55,985 nt of DNA from Bacteroidota bacterium (GCA_019695345.1 JAIBAE010000022.1:1-55985), one strand, 5' to 3'; shown: positions 15,982 to 25,441, counted from the first letter of the stretch. Notes: generated by a model from the sequence alone, not told the origin. Program-made: numbers and translations.

Positions 15982-18387
15982 ATGATACGTTTTGCAACCC
16001 GATTTCTTCTTGTTGTAATTGCAGTGTGTTGTACCGGAAGTGTGTTTGCACAAACACCATTAAAGCGTGTACTTGTAGAGGAGTTTACCGGCGCATGGTG
16101 TCCGTGGTGTATTGACGGCCCGGTTAAATTAGCCATGCTACACGAAAAATACGGCAGTCAGGTTATTGCCATGGCAATACACGATAACGATTCGATGACC
16201 ACACAAGAGTACAACGAAACCGGAGGTCTAAAACTTATGGCTCCGTTTTTCCCGGCGGGTTGTATTAATAGAATATATTATGCCGAAGAAAAAACCGACA
16301 AAGTTGGAATTGACCGTGAAAATTGGGAGAAACGAACAGGTGAAGAATTAGCAAAACCTGCCGAGGCAGATGTAAAAGTTACCAATGTAAAATTTAACGC
16401 AGCAACCCGCGAGCTAACGGCTACCGTATGGGCAAAGTTTGCGCAAGATGTATCGGGCGATTTGCGTTTTAATTTGATGATTGCTGAAGATGGACTTGTA
16501 GGGAACGGAACCGGCTGGGACCAAGCTAATGCATACAATGCTTTAAAAGGACAGGAAAGCCATCCGTGGTACGGCAAGGGTAGTCCGGTAAAGGGGTTTG
16601 TGCATAATCACGTATTCCGCAAAGCACTTGGTGGTGCATGGGGAACAGCAAGTGTTATACCTCAATCGGTTAAAAACGGCGATGAATTCAGTAAAACATA
16701 CACCTATACCATTCCGGGTAACTGGGATGCAGAAAAACTTACGTTAATAGGTGTTGTTCAGCAATATGACACAGATGTAAACAACCGCCGGATTATTAAC
16801 GCATATGATGTTGAAATGGCAGCAGGTCCAACCAAAGTGTTATCAACTGGCGGAACAGTAATTGTAAAAAGCGGTACGGCTTATAACTATACATTTACTG
16901 TTGTAAACAGAACAGCCGAAGAGCAAGCATATACCATTACAACCAATAAATCTTCGCGTACGCCAAACGATTGGTTGTTAGTATTAAATGCTGATACAAA
17001 ATTTACGTTGCCTGCCGGCGCAAGCCAGACGGTAACAGTTACAATTACTGTAGGACAGACTGTTGGTATTGGCGATGTAGAGGCATATGTTGTTACCGAT
17101 AAAGATCCCGCAACAAAATACTATGCACGTAATCTGAGTGTTTTACACAATGGTATTACGGCTGTAGAGTTAATAGCAGAAAACAGTAAGTACAGTATTG
17201 GTATGCCGAAGTATGTATCGGTAGATATTAATGCCAACTTTGATATAATGAATCAGCTGGTGTTATTACCCAACTTGAAATCGGTTGTATATAATGCCGG
17301 CGAAACAGGTGGTATTAGTTCTACAAGCGCTAAAAAAGTTGCTGATTTATTAGATAGAAATGTAAACGTTTTACTAACAGGAAATAATGTATTGGTTAGC
17401 GCCAAAGCTTCGTACCCTGAACTATTATCGCAGATACTTGGCGTTCAGTTGTTGGGCGAATCTACCGTTGGGTACGAAGGAAGCAATAAAGTTGCCTTTA
17501 CGGTGCAAGGTGTTGCCTCCGACCCCATAACCAACGGAATGGAATTAACTAATTGTATGCTTGAGGAAACCAAGTTGCAAAAACTTTATGTGGCAGGCGT
17601 AAACTCTAAGGCAATTCTAAAAGCAGGTACGAACGAATCCATAGCATTCCGAACACAAACATCAACCGCACGTATAGTTGTGCTTCCTAACGTTTCGATA
17701 TTCGGAGCAAAGAAAGCCGAGCTTACCGAAAAAGTAATAACATGGTTAGAAGCAAATACAGCAAAGCCACAAGCAATTATGCACATAAGTTCAAACTTAC
17801 TTATGTTTGGCGATGTGGAAGTACGTGCGCGAAAAACACAAACAGTTACTATTAGTAATTCGGGAGCATTACCGTTAGTTATTAATAAAATGGAATGGCA
17901 ATCATCAACCGATGCAGATAATTACTCGGTTACTCCGGCGTTTCCGGTTACTGTAGAATCGGGTGGTACAGTGGATGTAAAAATTACATGTCATCCCAAA
18001 GAGGTAGGAAACGTTGGCACATCGTGTACAATGTACTCTAATGCGGTAAATTCACCATCTGTTGCATTCTTGGTTCGTGCTAATGCAACACCCTCTACAA
18101 GCGTAGAGCCATCTATTGTAGAAAGTAATAACGTTATACTTGGTGTATCGCCAAACCCTGCAAACGATGCAGCGCTTATTCACCTCTCGCTACCAACTGA
18201 ACAAAGCGTACGCATACTGATAACCGATGTGATTGGGCACGAAATAAAAACTATAACAAATGCCACCATGATAGCGGGCGAGCATACAATCAATATAGCA
18301 ACAAATACACTACCACAGGGTACATACAGAGTACACCTTGTATCGGGTTCAACATATTTACAGGTACCATTGGTAATTGTTCGCTAA
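15982..18387 (+). CDS. Omp28-like thioredoxin-fold outer surface protein with T9SS sorting domain
   Basis: The frame opens at 15805, but the ATG at 15982 begins a clear Sec signal peptide (MIRFATRFLLVVIAVCCTGS, then VFAQ), giving 801 residues. The first domain (about 25-280) is Omp28-like: RVLVEEFTGAWCPWCIDGPV with a CPWC thioredoxin-type motif near residue 40, and MAIHDNDSM further on. A region of beta structure follows (about 290-400, FnIII/Ig-like), then a segment of about 410-600 with alternating helix and strand, then a beta-sandwich (about 610-700, HISSNLLMFGDVEVRARKTQ). The final 85 residues are a T9SS type A sorting domain (VSPNPANDAALIHLSLPTEQ, LPQGTYRVHLVSG, ending VPLVIVR). It is expected to be secreted by T9SS and attached to the cell surface. 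The redox role of the CPWC motif is unproven. Confidence 0.9.
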   Translation: MIRFATRFLLVVIAVCCTGSVFAQTPLKRVLVEEFTGAWCPWCIDGPVKLAMLHEKYGSQVIAMAIHDNDSMTTQEYNETGGLKLMAPFFPAGCINRIYYAEEKTDKVGIDRENWEKRTGEELAKPAEADVKVTNVKFNAATRELTATVWAKFAQDVSGDLRFNLMIAEDGLVGNGTGWDQANAYNALKGQESHPWYGKGSPVKGFVHNHVFRKALGGAWGTASVIPQSVKNGDEFSKTYTYTIPGNWDAEKLTLIGVVQQYDTDVNNRRIINAYDVEMAAGPTKVLSTGGTVIVKSGTAYNYTFTVVNRTAEEQAYTITTNKSSRTPNDWLLVLNADTKFTLPAGASQTVTVTITVGQTVGIGDVEAYVVTDKDPATKYYARNLSVLHNGITAVELIAENSKYSIGMPKYVSVDINANFDIMNQLVLLPNLKSVVYNAGETGGISSTSAKKVADLLDRNVNVLLTGNNVLVSAKASYPELLSQILGVQLLGESTVGYEGSNKVAFTVQGVASDPITNGMELTNCMLEETKLQKLYVAGVNSKAILKAGTNESIAFRTQTSTARIVVLPNVSIFGAKKAELTEKVITWLEANTAKPQAIMHISSNLLMFGDVEVRARKTQTVTISNSGALPLVINKMEWQSSTDADNYSVTPAFPVTVESGGTVDVKITCHPKEVGNVGTSCTMYSNAVNSPSVAFLVRANATPSTSVEPSIVESNNVILGVSPNPANDAALIHLSLPTEQSVRILITDVIGHEIKTITNATMIAGEHTINIATNTLPQGTYRVHLVSGSTYLQVPLVIVR

Positions 18388-18412
18388 CATCAAAACGTAG
18401 TAATGTATTTTT

Positions 18413-18444
18413 ATGCCGGGGCGAGTAATTGTTCCGGCTTTTTT
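18413..18444 (+). terminator. Rho-independent terminator after the Omp28-like gene
   Basis: GCCGG and CCGGC form the stem (extended by GG/TT wobble) around GGCGAGTAATTGTT, followed directly by seven or eight T residues. It lies 26 nt after the stop at 18387. Confidence 0.8.
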
Positions 18445-18447
18445 TAT

Positions 18448-18515
18448 TCTATCGCACGTACCGTGCGCCGTATGTAGGTATAGCAAGCTATCTCCACTAT
18501 GTATATACGAGAGAA
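18448..18515 (+). repeat. Possible eroded GCTATCGC-type repeat
   Basis: TCTATCGCACGTACCGTGCG directly follows a terminator T-tract, and ACGAGAGAA lies at 18507-18515. Position and spacing match the repeat family, but the stem arms no longer pair, so this is listed only as a probable remnant and is not counted among the 18 copies. Confidence 0.3.
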
Positions 18516-18577
18516 TTTTTATGTTGTGTATGTATGTTAATCGTATATCTGCGATAATTGTTATTGTAAAAGCTAAC

Positions 18578-18647
18578 GTTCTGAAACCGCATGCGAGGGG
18601 GTTTGATTCTGTGGATTACGCTTGGTGCGGCAATGCGCAAGCATAAA
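18578..18647 (-). repeat. GCTATCGC-type structured intergenic repeat, copy 6 (degenerate)
   Basis: Ends are GTTCTGAAACCGCATGC and TTGGTGCGGCAATGCGCAAGC. The stem CCGCA/TGCGG is intact but the GCGATAGC end is altered to GCGCAAGC. It lies in the 18388-18723 gap together with a terminator and the possible remnant above. Confidence 0.6.
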
Positions 18648-18723
18648 ATTATCCTATTAACTTTTGAGCAGGAATTGTAGATTGCAGTATTGGGTTAACA
18701 CTCCACACACAAGGTATAAAGTT

Positions 18724-19632
18724 ATGAGATGGAAAGGCAGACGCGAAAGCGATAACGTAGAAGACCAACGCGGTGGCGATTCCGGTGGGCTTGGTGGTGC
18801 GTTAGGAAATTCTGTTGGAAGCCGAATTGGCGGGCGTGGCGGGCTTGCTGCCGGAGGGCTTGGCACCATAGTAATTATCATCATTGTAATGCTGATGGGC
18901 GGCGACCCCATGCAAATACTGCAACAACAAGGCGGTGCTACACAACAGTATCAACAGCAACATGCCCCACCGCAACAAACATCTGCCCAGGAAGAAGAGC
19001 TTGCCTCGTTTATTAAAGTAGTACTTGCCGATAACGAAGATATTTGGGGCGAGTTAATGAACAATATGAACAAACAATATCGCTACCCTAAACTTGTGAT
19101 GTTCCGAAACTCTGTACATTCCGGATGTGGCGGCGCAAGTGCCGAAACAGGCCCGTTCTACTGTCCGGCCGATGAGAAGGTGTATATTGATTTGGAGTTC
19201 TACCAAACCATGAAAAATCAGTTTAAGGCAAGCGGCGATTTTGCAATGGCGTATGTTATTGCGCACGAAGTTGGGCATCATGTTCAGCACGTGCTTGGCA
19301 TCTCGGACCGTGTTCACCGCATGCAACAAAGTGTAAGCGAAGAAGAAGCAAATCAGCTTTCGGTGAAGTTGGAATTGCAAGCAGATTTCCTGGCGGGTGT
19401 GTGGGCACATCACGACCAAAAAACAAAAAACATTTTAGAAGAGGGCGATATAGAAGAAGCATTGCGTACTGCCGAAGCAATTGGCGACGACCGTTTGCAA
19501 ATGCAGGCGCGCGGCTATGTTTCGCCGGAGTCGTTTACGCACGGTACATCTAAGCAACGTATGTATTGGTTTAAAAAAGGTTTTGAAACCGGAGATATAC
19601 GCCAGGGAGATACATTTAAAAGTATTAACTAA
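18724..19632 (+). CDS. Neutral zinc metallopeptidase (YpfJ family)
   Basis: The frame opens at 18664, but the ATG at 18724 gives the family's standard N-terminus (MRWKGRRESDNVEDQRGG), so the protein is 302 residues, as usual for the family. A Gly-rich stretch is followed by one membrane span (about residues 38-58, AAGGLGTIVIIIIVMLMGG) and a Gln-rich linker. The metallopeptidase-like domain follows, with CGGASAETGPFYCP and the zinc-binding helix AHEVGHHVQHVLG near residue 180. ELQADFLAGVWAHH supplies the third ligand region (Glu/Asp). The predicted topology is a membrane-anchored periplasmic or extracytoplasmic peptidase. The physiological substrate is unknown for the family. It stands between repeats and is probably a single-gene unit. 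Confidence 0.95.
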   Translation: MRWKGRRESDNVEDQRGGDSGGLGGALGNSVGSRIGGRGGLAAGGLGTIVIIIIVMLMGGDPMQILQQQGGATQQYQQQHAPPQQTSAQEEELASFIKVVLADNEDIWGELMNNMNKQYRYPKLVMFRNSVHSGCGGASAETGPFYCPADEKVYIDLEFYQTMKNQFKASGDFAMAYVIAHEVGHHVQHVLGISDRVHRMQQSVSEEEANQLSVKLELQADFLAGVWAHHDQKTKNILEEGDIEEALRTAEAIGDDRLQMQARGYVSPESFTHGTSKQRMYWFKKGFETGDIRQGDTFKSIN

Positions 19633-19699
19633 ATTTTTTGCTAACGCAGTCCGCACCAAATCGTAAGCACTACATGTATGTTTTTGTGCGGGAGAGAAA
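19633..19699 (+). repeat. GCTATCGC-type structured intergenic repeat, copy 7
   Basis: TTTTTTGCTAACGCAGTCCG begins immediately at the stop codon of the metallopeptidase gene, and the element ends TGCGGGAGAGAAAG. The stem is CCGCA/TGCGG. Confidence 0.87.
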
Positions 19700-19736
19700 G
19701 TGCTACACTCAATTAAGCCGTTATCGTTTAAGTGTG

Positions 19737-19813
19737 GTTGTATCTGTGCGACGCTGTAACGATTGGCTCCGCCCGTGTGACGGCGCAGAAGGCGCGCTTC
19801 GGCACAACAGCGG
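19737..19813 (-). repeat. Family B GC-rich intergenic repeat, copy 3
   Basis: Its reverse complement starts TATTCCCGCTGTTGTGCCGA and includes AGCGCGCC, CACACGGGCGGAGCC, CGTTACAGC and GTCGCAC. This aligns with the copies at 6893-6966 and 10252-10322. It lies directly upstream of the OsmC gene. Confidence 0.5.
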
Positions 19814-19844
19814 GAATACATTAAGAATTTAACTCTATACTACT

Positions 19845-20246
19845 ATGGTACGTTTTGAAATATCATATGAAGGCGATTTGCATTGCTCTCTTACGCACGG
19901 GCCATCCGGCTCGGTAATCAGCACCGATGCTCCGGTGGATAATCACGGACGTGGAGCAACGTTTTCGCCAACGGATTTATGTGCGGCATCGCTTGGAGCG
20001 TGTATGGCCACTGTTATGGGAATTGAAGCACAGAAGCGTAATCTTGATTTAACGGGATTACAGGTATCGGTTGAAAAAATCATGACCAACGTACCCGTAC
20101 GGAAAATACGAAAGCTAATTGTTGAACTTACCATGCCGCGTACATATTCGGATGAAGATTATGCCGTGCTGCAACACATAGCCCACACCTGCCCTGTAAA
20201 AGAATCGCTTAACCCCGATATTGACATTGAAATAATTTGGAAATAG
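19845..20246 (+). CDS. OsmC family protein (Cys-based peroxiredoxin-like)
   Basis: At 133 residues this has the normal length and sequence of the OsmC/Ohr superfamily YhfA-like branch. Signatures are YEGDLHCSLTHGPSGSVIST, FSPTDLCAASLGACMATVMG with the first redox cysteine near residue 53, and HTCPVKESLNPDI with the second cysteine near residue 116. The pair of cysteines reduces organic hydroperoxides in characterised members. The protein is cytoplasmic with no signal peptide. The start at 19845 (MVRFEISYEGDL) fits the family. It is separated by 72 nt from the next gene, which has its own leader. Confidence 0.94.
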   Translation: MVRFEISYEGDLHCSLTHGPSGSVISTDAPVDNHGRGATFSPTDLCAASLGACMATVMGIEAQKRNLDLTGLQVSVEKIMTNVPVRKIRKLIVELTMPRTYSDEDYAVLQHIAHTCPVKESLNPDIDIEIIWK

Positions 20247-20318
20247 TTGGCCTGTTATTAAAAATAGAATACGTATCTTTTAAGTGAAATATTTTTACCA
20301 CACTTTGGAGATACCCGC

Positions 20319-22808
20319 ATGAAAACGTCCCTTAGCGTTTATGCAATTGTTGTTGTACTTTTTACAGCAACAATGTTTACACAACCAACCAACCCATTAC
20401 AATTTAATAAACCCAGCAATGTTGGTACTGAATTTTACTTTTCTGTTCCACCCTGCTACGAAGTAGGCGGTACAAGCGCTATAAACTTGTATGTTGCTTG
20501 CCCTGTAAAAACAAAAGTAACTGTAGATGTAGAAGGAAGGGGTTTTTCTGTTGTGCGACAAACAGTTGCAAATGATATAATAGAAATCAGACTAAACCCC
20601 GGCGTAGCACAAGCATTTTCTAAGACGGATTCCGAGGGGATACCTGCCGAACAGGTCTGGCCAAAAGCTGCTGTACATGTTAAGGCGGATGTGCCAATTA
20701 CTGTTTATGTGTCTATTCGTTTTCCGTACACATCCGATACATTTTTGGCACTACCTGTAGAGTCGTTGGGTAAAGAATACATTGTTGCCTCCATGGCTGA
20801 TATGACGTGGATGTATGGCGGATACTCGCTGCCAAGTATTACAACTATTACAGCGATAGAAGACAGTACAATAGTAAATTTTAAACTTGGCGGTAATGCA
20901 GTAACAGTTACCAGTGGCGGTTTAAAATCGGGTCAGACAAAAACATTTACAATGAACCGCGGCGACGTGGTTGTTATTGGTAATAGTAAGGATAGTAAAG
21001 AAGGCGATATGAGCGGCAGTAAGATAACTTCCGATAAACCTATTGCCGTTACTTCGGGTAATCAATGTGCAAATGTACCAACAACACTACGCTGGTGCGA
21101 TTACATAGCAGAAATGGAGTTACCAACACAAATGTGGGGTAAAACATTGTTGGTGCCAAGGTTTTCCACCAGAAAAAACTCTGCTTTGATTAAAGTCTTT
21201 GCTAAAGATTCCAACACCATGGTCAGCAAGAATTGTTCTGCAGGTAAACTAATACAAAAAGCTGGTGGTGTTGAAGGTACAGGTTTTATGTACGAACGTG
21301 TAAACGCTAATGCAAACACAGTAATGGTTTATTCGGCAGATTCGCCAATTAGTGCTACATTTTTTAATTCGGGTCAGGAAGATGATAACGTAGTCTCCGA
21401 CCCATTCCAAATGAATATTTACCCTGTAGAACAATTTAGTACTTCGTACATCATAAATACACCGGGTATTAAAGGTGGATTTAAATTTGATTTTAACTAC
21501 CTGAATGTAATTTATCAGCTAACAGATAACAATACCATGCCCGAAGATTTGGAATTTGGTACTGCTGTAAACGGTGAGATAAAGTGGAGAAAACTAAGGG
21601 AAATGTTTGGTCCAAGTATAGGAGACGTGTTCTCGTGTTTGGTAAATGGAAAAAAATATGCAAGTAAAGAATGTATAGTACCCGGTGATAACGTGTATAT
21701 GATTCGGTGTGGTACACCGATTGGGCTATATATGTATGGCGTAAGTAACTATGATTCTTATGGTCATCTTGCAGGTGCATTCACGTTCGATTTGAATAAA
21801 AAAGGCGATACACAAAAACCAATACCGTTAATTATAACTTCCGATAAACATAAGGTAACTGGCAGTGTAACAGATATACCGTCGGACTCTGCAACTCGCA
21901 GTAACCTTTCTAAAATAGTATTAGGAATTACTTCTACAAACTGTACAGTAGTTCATGATAACCTGAAACCCGGCAATGTTGCTACAGCCAATTGGTCGGT
22001 TATACAAACAGATAGTACAAAAGATGCATCTGCAACGCTTACATTTACCGACCGCGCAGGAAATGATACAACTATAACGCTGCTATTTACAGTAACAATG
22101 GCCAAACCAATTATTACTACATCGGCTACAGGATATTGCGAAGGTGATCTCGCTGTACTAAATGTTTCCGGTTATTACCCACGGTATAAATGGTCAACGG
22201 GCGATACAACAAAACAAATAACAATTGCAAACGTTGCGCCCGGTACGCATATGTATAGTGTTACGGTGTATAATTCAATAGGTGATTCTTCTGTTTCCGA
22301 TAACTTTGCTTTGGTAGTAAATGCAAAGCCAACCAAGCCAACTATTGTACGCACTGGCAATACCCTTTCAATTGATACTGTTGCAGGGGCAATATATCAG
22401 TGGTTTTACCGCGGTGGTACACAAGTTAAAGGGGCAACGAAGTCAAGTTTAGCAGTACCGGTAGATGGCGAAGTGTGGAGTGTTGCAATTACAGTAAACG
22501 GATGCACAACTATTTCGGATGCATTTAGCGTGCCTTCTCTTGTTGGGGTAAGCGAAACAGATGAGAATACAGCTATACTAACAACGCCAAATCCGGTATC
22601 TGCAATGTGTACGGTACAATATGTAGCCGAGCAACCATCGGTATTGCGTGTGGTATCACTTAACGGCACCGAGGTACTACAACAAACAATCCCCGAAACA
22701 GGGAACATCAAACGAACAATAGAGATGAGCGGGTTGGCGCAAGGAACATACTTTATCAAAATAACAAGTGGCACGCGCGAAATAGTAAAGAAGATAGTAA
22801 AAGAATAA
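20319..22808 (+). CDS. IgGFc-binding-domain surface protein with T9SS sorting domain
   Basis: This 829-residue protein has a Sec signal peptide (MKTSLSVYAIVVVLFTATMF). Residues about 30-400 match the IgGFc-binding N-terminal domain found in many FCB proteins: NVGTEFYFSVPPC, PITVYVS, SLGKEYIVASM, ITAIEDSTIVNF and ITSDKPIAVTSGNQCANVP. Residues about 590-735 are two Ig/PKD-like beta domains (YCEGDLAVLNVSGYYPRYKW and YQWFYRGGTQVKGATKSSLA). The last 80 residues are a T9SS type A sorting domain (TTPNPVSAMCTVQYV, LAQGTYFIKITSGTREIVKK). It should be exported and attached to the cell surface. The ligand is unknown, and the domain name does not imply IgG binding here. GGAG lies before the ATG, and a strong terminator follows at 22831. 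Confidence 0.92.
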   Translation: MKTSLSVYAIVVVLFTATMFTQPTNPLQFNKPSNVGTEFYFSVPPCYEVGGTSAINLYVACPVKTKVTVDVEGRGFSVVRQTVANDIIEIRLNPGVAQAFSKTDSEGIPAEQVWPKAAVHVKADVPITVYVSIRFPYTSDTFLALPVESLGKEYIVASMADMTWMYGGYSLPSITTITAIEDSTIVNFKLGGNAVTVTSGGLKSGQTKTFTMNRGDVVVIGNSKDSKEGDMSGSKITSDKPIAVTSGNQCANVPTTLRWCDYIAEMELPTQMWGKTLLVPRFSTRKNSALIKVFAKDSNTMVSKNCSAGKLIQKAGGVEGTGFMYERVNANANTVMVYSADSPISATFFNSGQEDDNVVSDPFQMNIYPVEQFSTSYIINTPGIKGGFKFDFNYLNVIYQLTDNNTMPEDLEFGTAVNGEIKWRKLREMFGPSIGDVFSCLVNGKKYASKECIVPGDNVYMIRCGTPIGLYMYGVSNYDSYGHLAGAFTFDLNKKGDTQKPIPLIITSDKHKVTGSVTDIPSDSATRSNLSKIVLGITSTNCTVVHDNLKPGNVATANWSVIQTDSTKDASATLTFTDRAGNDTTITLLFTVTMAKPIITTSATGYCEGDLAVLNVSGYYPRYKWSTGDTTKQITIANVAPGTHMYSVTVYNSIGDSSVSDNFALVVNAKPTKPTIVRTGNTLSIDTVAGAIYQWFYRGGTQVKGATKSSLAVPVDGEVWSVAITVNGCTTISDAFSVPSLVGVSETDENTAILTTPNPVSAMCTVQYVAEQPSVLRVVSLNGTEVLQQTIPETGNIKRTIEMSGLAQGTYFIKITSGTREIVKKIVKE

Positions 22809-22830
22809 ACCTTGCTGCCACCACCCTGAC

Positions 22831-22869
22831 GGCTTGCTCAGACATGTATCTGGGCAAGCCATTTTTTTT
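22831..22869 (+). terminator. Rho-independent terminator after the IgGFc-domain gene
   Basis: GGCTTGCTCAGA and TCTGGGCAAGCC pair over 12 bp around CATGTA, followed by ATTTTTTTT. The T-run merges into the next repeat element. Confidence 0.9.
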
Positions 22870-22935
22870 GCTATCGCCTGACGGCACCCTGCGTTCAGTA
22901 ATACACCACCGTCACGATTGCCGCAGAGAACGATA
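22864..22935 (+). repeat. GCTATCGC-type structured intergenic repeat, copy 8 (flipped stem pair, paired with copy 9)
   Basis: Begins TTTTGCTATCGCCTGACGGC inside the terminator T-run and ends TTGCCGCAGAGAAC. The stem is CGGCA/TGCCG. It forms a head-to-head pair with 22941-23006. Confidence 0.8.
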
Positions 22936-22940
22936 GCGAA

Positions 22941-23006
22941 GGTTCTATCCCGCAAACTGTTGCTGTTTATTGAATGATGGTTGGTGCGGACTTGCGATAG
23001 CAAAAA
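22941..23006 (-). repeat. GCTATCGC-type structured intergenic repeat, copy 9
   Basis: Ends are GGTTCTATCCCGCAAAC and GGTGCGGACTTGCGATAGC, with stem CCGCA/TGCGG. It overlaps the T-run of the ftsH terminator on the minus strand. With copy 8 it makes a palindrome of about 143 bp between convergent genes. Confidence 0.85.
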
Positions 23007-23036
23007 GAAAACCCCATGCGTGTTGCGCACAGGGTT
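23002..23036 (-). terminator. Rho-independent terminator of ftsH
   Basis: On the minus strand ACCCTGTGCG and its partner CGCATGGGGT fold around a short loop and are followed by TTTCTTTTT. It lies 27 nt after the ftsH stop. Confidence 0.75.
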
Positions 23037-23062
23037 GTACAATAGTTGATGTGGTATAGTTG

Positions 23063-25078
23063 TTACTGTTGGCCTGCTTCTTTGCGGAGCCCGTTCATAG
23101 CGTTGGCTACATCGGCATCGAATGTTAGCACACCTTGCTTGGTTTTTTCAGCAACCGGCGGAAGTGTTTCGCCGCGCATAAGTTTTGCAAGTTCTTCGCC
23201 GTCTAATGTTTCGCGCTCTAACAGTTTCTCCGAAAGTGTGTGAAGCATGTCGAGATTATCTCTTAAAAGCTTCTCGGTTTGGTCTGATAATGAGTGAAGA
23301 ACGTGCGCTACTTCGGCATCAATTTTTTGTGCAGTTAGTTCGCTGTATTCGCGTTGCTGCGCGTAGTCTCGCCCAAGAAATACCTCGTGGTCTGCCTGAC
23401 CGTAACTAACCGGACCAATGGTGTCGTTCATACCCCATTTTGTTACCATGCTACGTGCAAGCGATGTAGCACGTTCAAGATCGTTACTGGCACCAGTTGT
23501 AAACTGATTGAATACAATTTTCTCGGCTGCGCGCCCTGCCATTAAACACATAATACGGGTTTCGATATACTCTTTACTCATGGTGTGTGCATCTTCTTTT
23601 GGGAGGTATGCAGTAACACCAAGTGCCGGCCCGCGTGGGATAATAGTTACCTTATGAACGGGGTCGCTATGGGGAAGCAGTGTACCTGCCAAAGCATGAC
23701 CCATTTCGTGGTACGCTGTTGTTTTCTTTTCGTTATCGGATAGTACCATACTTTTGCGCTCTATACCCATGATAACTTTGTCTTTTGCACTTTCAAAGTC
23801 GTACATGGTTACTATGGAACTATTGCGGCGTGCTGCAAATAATGCGGCTTCGTTTACAATGTTTGCTAAGTCTGCGCCCGAGGCACCCGGAGTTCCGCGT
23901 GCAATTACATTTAAGTCTACATCGTTGCCAAGCGGAATGTTGCGTGTATGTACTTTTAGAATTCCCTCGCGGCCTTTAATGTCGGGTCTATCCACTACAA
24001 CGTGTCTATCAAAACGTCCGGGACGTAACAGTGCGGGGTCTAACACATCGGCGCGGTTTGTAGCGGCAATAACTATAACACCGTTGTTTGCTTCAAAGCC
24101 ATCCATTTCTACAAGTAACGCATTTAACGTTTGTTCGCGCTCATCGTGTCCGCCGCCTAAGCCGGCACCGCGGTGGCGCCCAACGGCATCAATCTCATCA
24201 ATGAACACAATACATGGCGCGTTGCGTTTTGCTTGCTCGAATAAATCGCGCACACGGCTTGCACCAACACCTACAAACATTTCTACAAAGTCTGCACCGG
24301 AAATAGAAAAGAACGGAACATTCGCCTCGCCGCTTACTGCTTTTGCAAGCAATGTTTTACCCGTACCCGGAGGTCCTAACAACAACACACCGCGCGGAAT
24401 TTTACCGCCAAGACGTTGATACTTCAACGGCTCGCGCAGGAAGTCCACTATTTCTTGTAATTCGTATTTAGCTTCTTCTGCACCGGCTACATCAATAAAT
24501 GTAACGCGTTTTGCATTTTCATTGTTCATGCGGGTACGCACCTTCCCAAACGAGAAGATATTGCGCCCGCCACCACCGCCACCTTGCATGCGGCGCATCA
24601 TAATAATAAACACGGCAAACAATGCAACCCACATTAAAATGGTAAGGATGGTTCCCATCCAAGAGTTATCGGTTTGTTCGTACGTCCAGGTAATGCCTTT
24701 CGATGCCCATAATTCTTCGGTGCGTGCATCAATGGTTCCGAGTTTTGTGGTGAATGATTGTATTTCGTGTGGGCGGCCATCGGCACCTTGTACGGTAACC
24801 TTTTGTTTTAGCTGTCCGCGGAATTCATAGTCATTTAGGCCGGACTTTGTAATCACAGCTTTTTCGATATAATTCTGATCTAAAAGGCGGATATACTCGG
24901 TGTAGGTAATTGGGGAGCCATCTCTGTTTGCACCTGTATAAAACATATACAGCAGGATAACACCGGCAAAAATTCCCACCCATATCAAAACAGAACGAAT
25001 TACTTTCCCTACCTGAGAGTCGTCGTCGTCGTTATTGTTGTTATTCATGTTGTTAAAGTTCGGATTCTGGTTGCTCAT
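23063..25078 (-). CDS. ftsH: ATP-dependent zinc metalloprotease FtsH
   Basis: This is a membrane-bound AAA+ protease that degrades misfolded membrane proteins and regulators. The 671 residues show an Asn/Asp-rich N-tail, a first membrane span (about residues 27-48, [20 protein letters not shown]), a periplasmic FtsH-ext domain, and a second span (about 142-162, [18 protein letters not shown]). A Gly-rich linker leads to the AAA domain with Walker A GPPGTGKT, pore-loop [10 protein letters not shown], Walker [14 protein letters not shown], and the second region of homology [20 protein letters not shown]. The zinc motif is [11 protein letters not shown]-terminal coiled coil follows. All catalytic residues are present. 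The gene is monocistronic in the window, convergent with the IgGFc-domain gene, and starts at the ATG complementary to 25076-25078. Confidence 0.99.
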   Translation of the reverse strand: MSNQNPNFNNMNNNNNDDDDSQVGKVIRSVLIWVGIFAGVILLYMFYTGANRDGSPITYTEYIRLLDQNYIEKAVITKSGLNDYEFRGQLKQKVTVQGADGRPHEIQSFTTKLGTIDARTEELWASKGITWTYEQTDNSWMGTILTILMWVALFAVFIIMMRRMQGGGGGGRNIFSFGKVRTRMNNENAKRVTFIDVAGAEEAKYELQEIVDFLREPLKYQRLGGKIPRGVLLLGPPGTGKTLLAKAVSGEANVPFFSISGADFVEMFVGVGASRVRDLFEQAKRNAPCIVFIDEIDAVGRHRGAGLGGGHDEREQTLNALLVEMDGFEANNGVIVIAATNRADVLDPALLRPGRFDRHVVVDRPDIKGREGILKVHTRNIPLGNDVDLNVIARGTPGASGADLANIVNEAALFAARRNSSIVTMYDFESAKDKVIMGIERKSMVLSDNEKKTTAYHEMGHALAGTLLPHSDPVHKVTIIPRGPALGVTAYLPKEDAHTMSKEYIETRIMCLMAGRAAEKIVFNQFTTGASNDLERATSLARSMVTKWGMNDTIGPVSYGQADHEVFLGRDYAQQREYSELTAQKIDAEVAHVLHSLSDQTEKLLRDNLDMLHTLSEKLLERETLDGEELAKLMRGETLPPVAEKTKQGVLTFDADVANAMNGLRKEAGQQ

Positions 25079-25374
25079 TGTGTTGTAAAAAGTGTAATAA
25101 GAATCAAGAAAAATGTAGCAATACTGTTAATGCCCGCATACTGACGTTTAATCCCAAAAAAGAATTGTTTTATAAAAAACGATAAATACCAAAAACAGTG
25201 TATTGGGACTTATGTTTTTTGTATTGTTCTAAAGTAAATTTAACGTAAATTGTCGTAGCCACGATAAAATTATGGGCATTCATCCACATTATAAAGGAAT
25301 ATCTTTCATACAAAGAAATTTCGGCACTACACCAGTTAGTATAGTTGTAGTAACATAAGGGGTACTTTATGTTA

Positions 25375-25441
25375 TTCTGCTATCGCAGGACCGCACCGCA
25401 CATCAACTTCCATACAACCACGTGAGCTGCGGGAAAACAGC
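25375..25441 (+). repeat. GCTATCGC-type structured intergenic repeat, copy 10 (paired with copy 11)
   Basis: Ends are TTCTGCTATCGCAGGACCGC and GCTGCGGGAAAACAG, with stem CCGCA/TGCGG. It is the first half of a head-to-head pair in the long gap upstream of the giant Ig gene. Confidence 0.8.

Noticed and set aside
19054-19821. Minus-strand frames over the metallopeptidase gene and its downstream repeats
   Set aside because: They span the coding sequence and two repeat families with no sign of a real product.
23754-24419. 221-codon plus-strand frame opposite ftsH
   Set aside because: It lies within the FtsH AAA domain, which is certain from its motifs, so this frame is a shadow.
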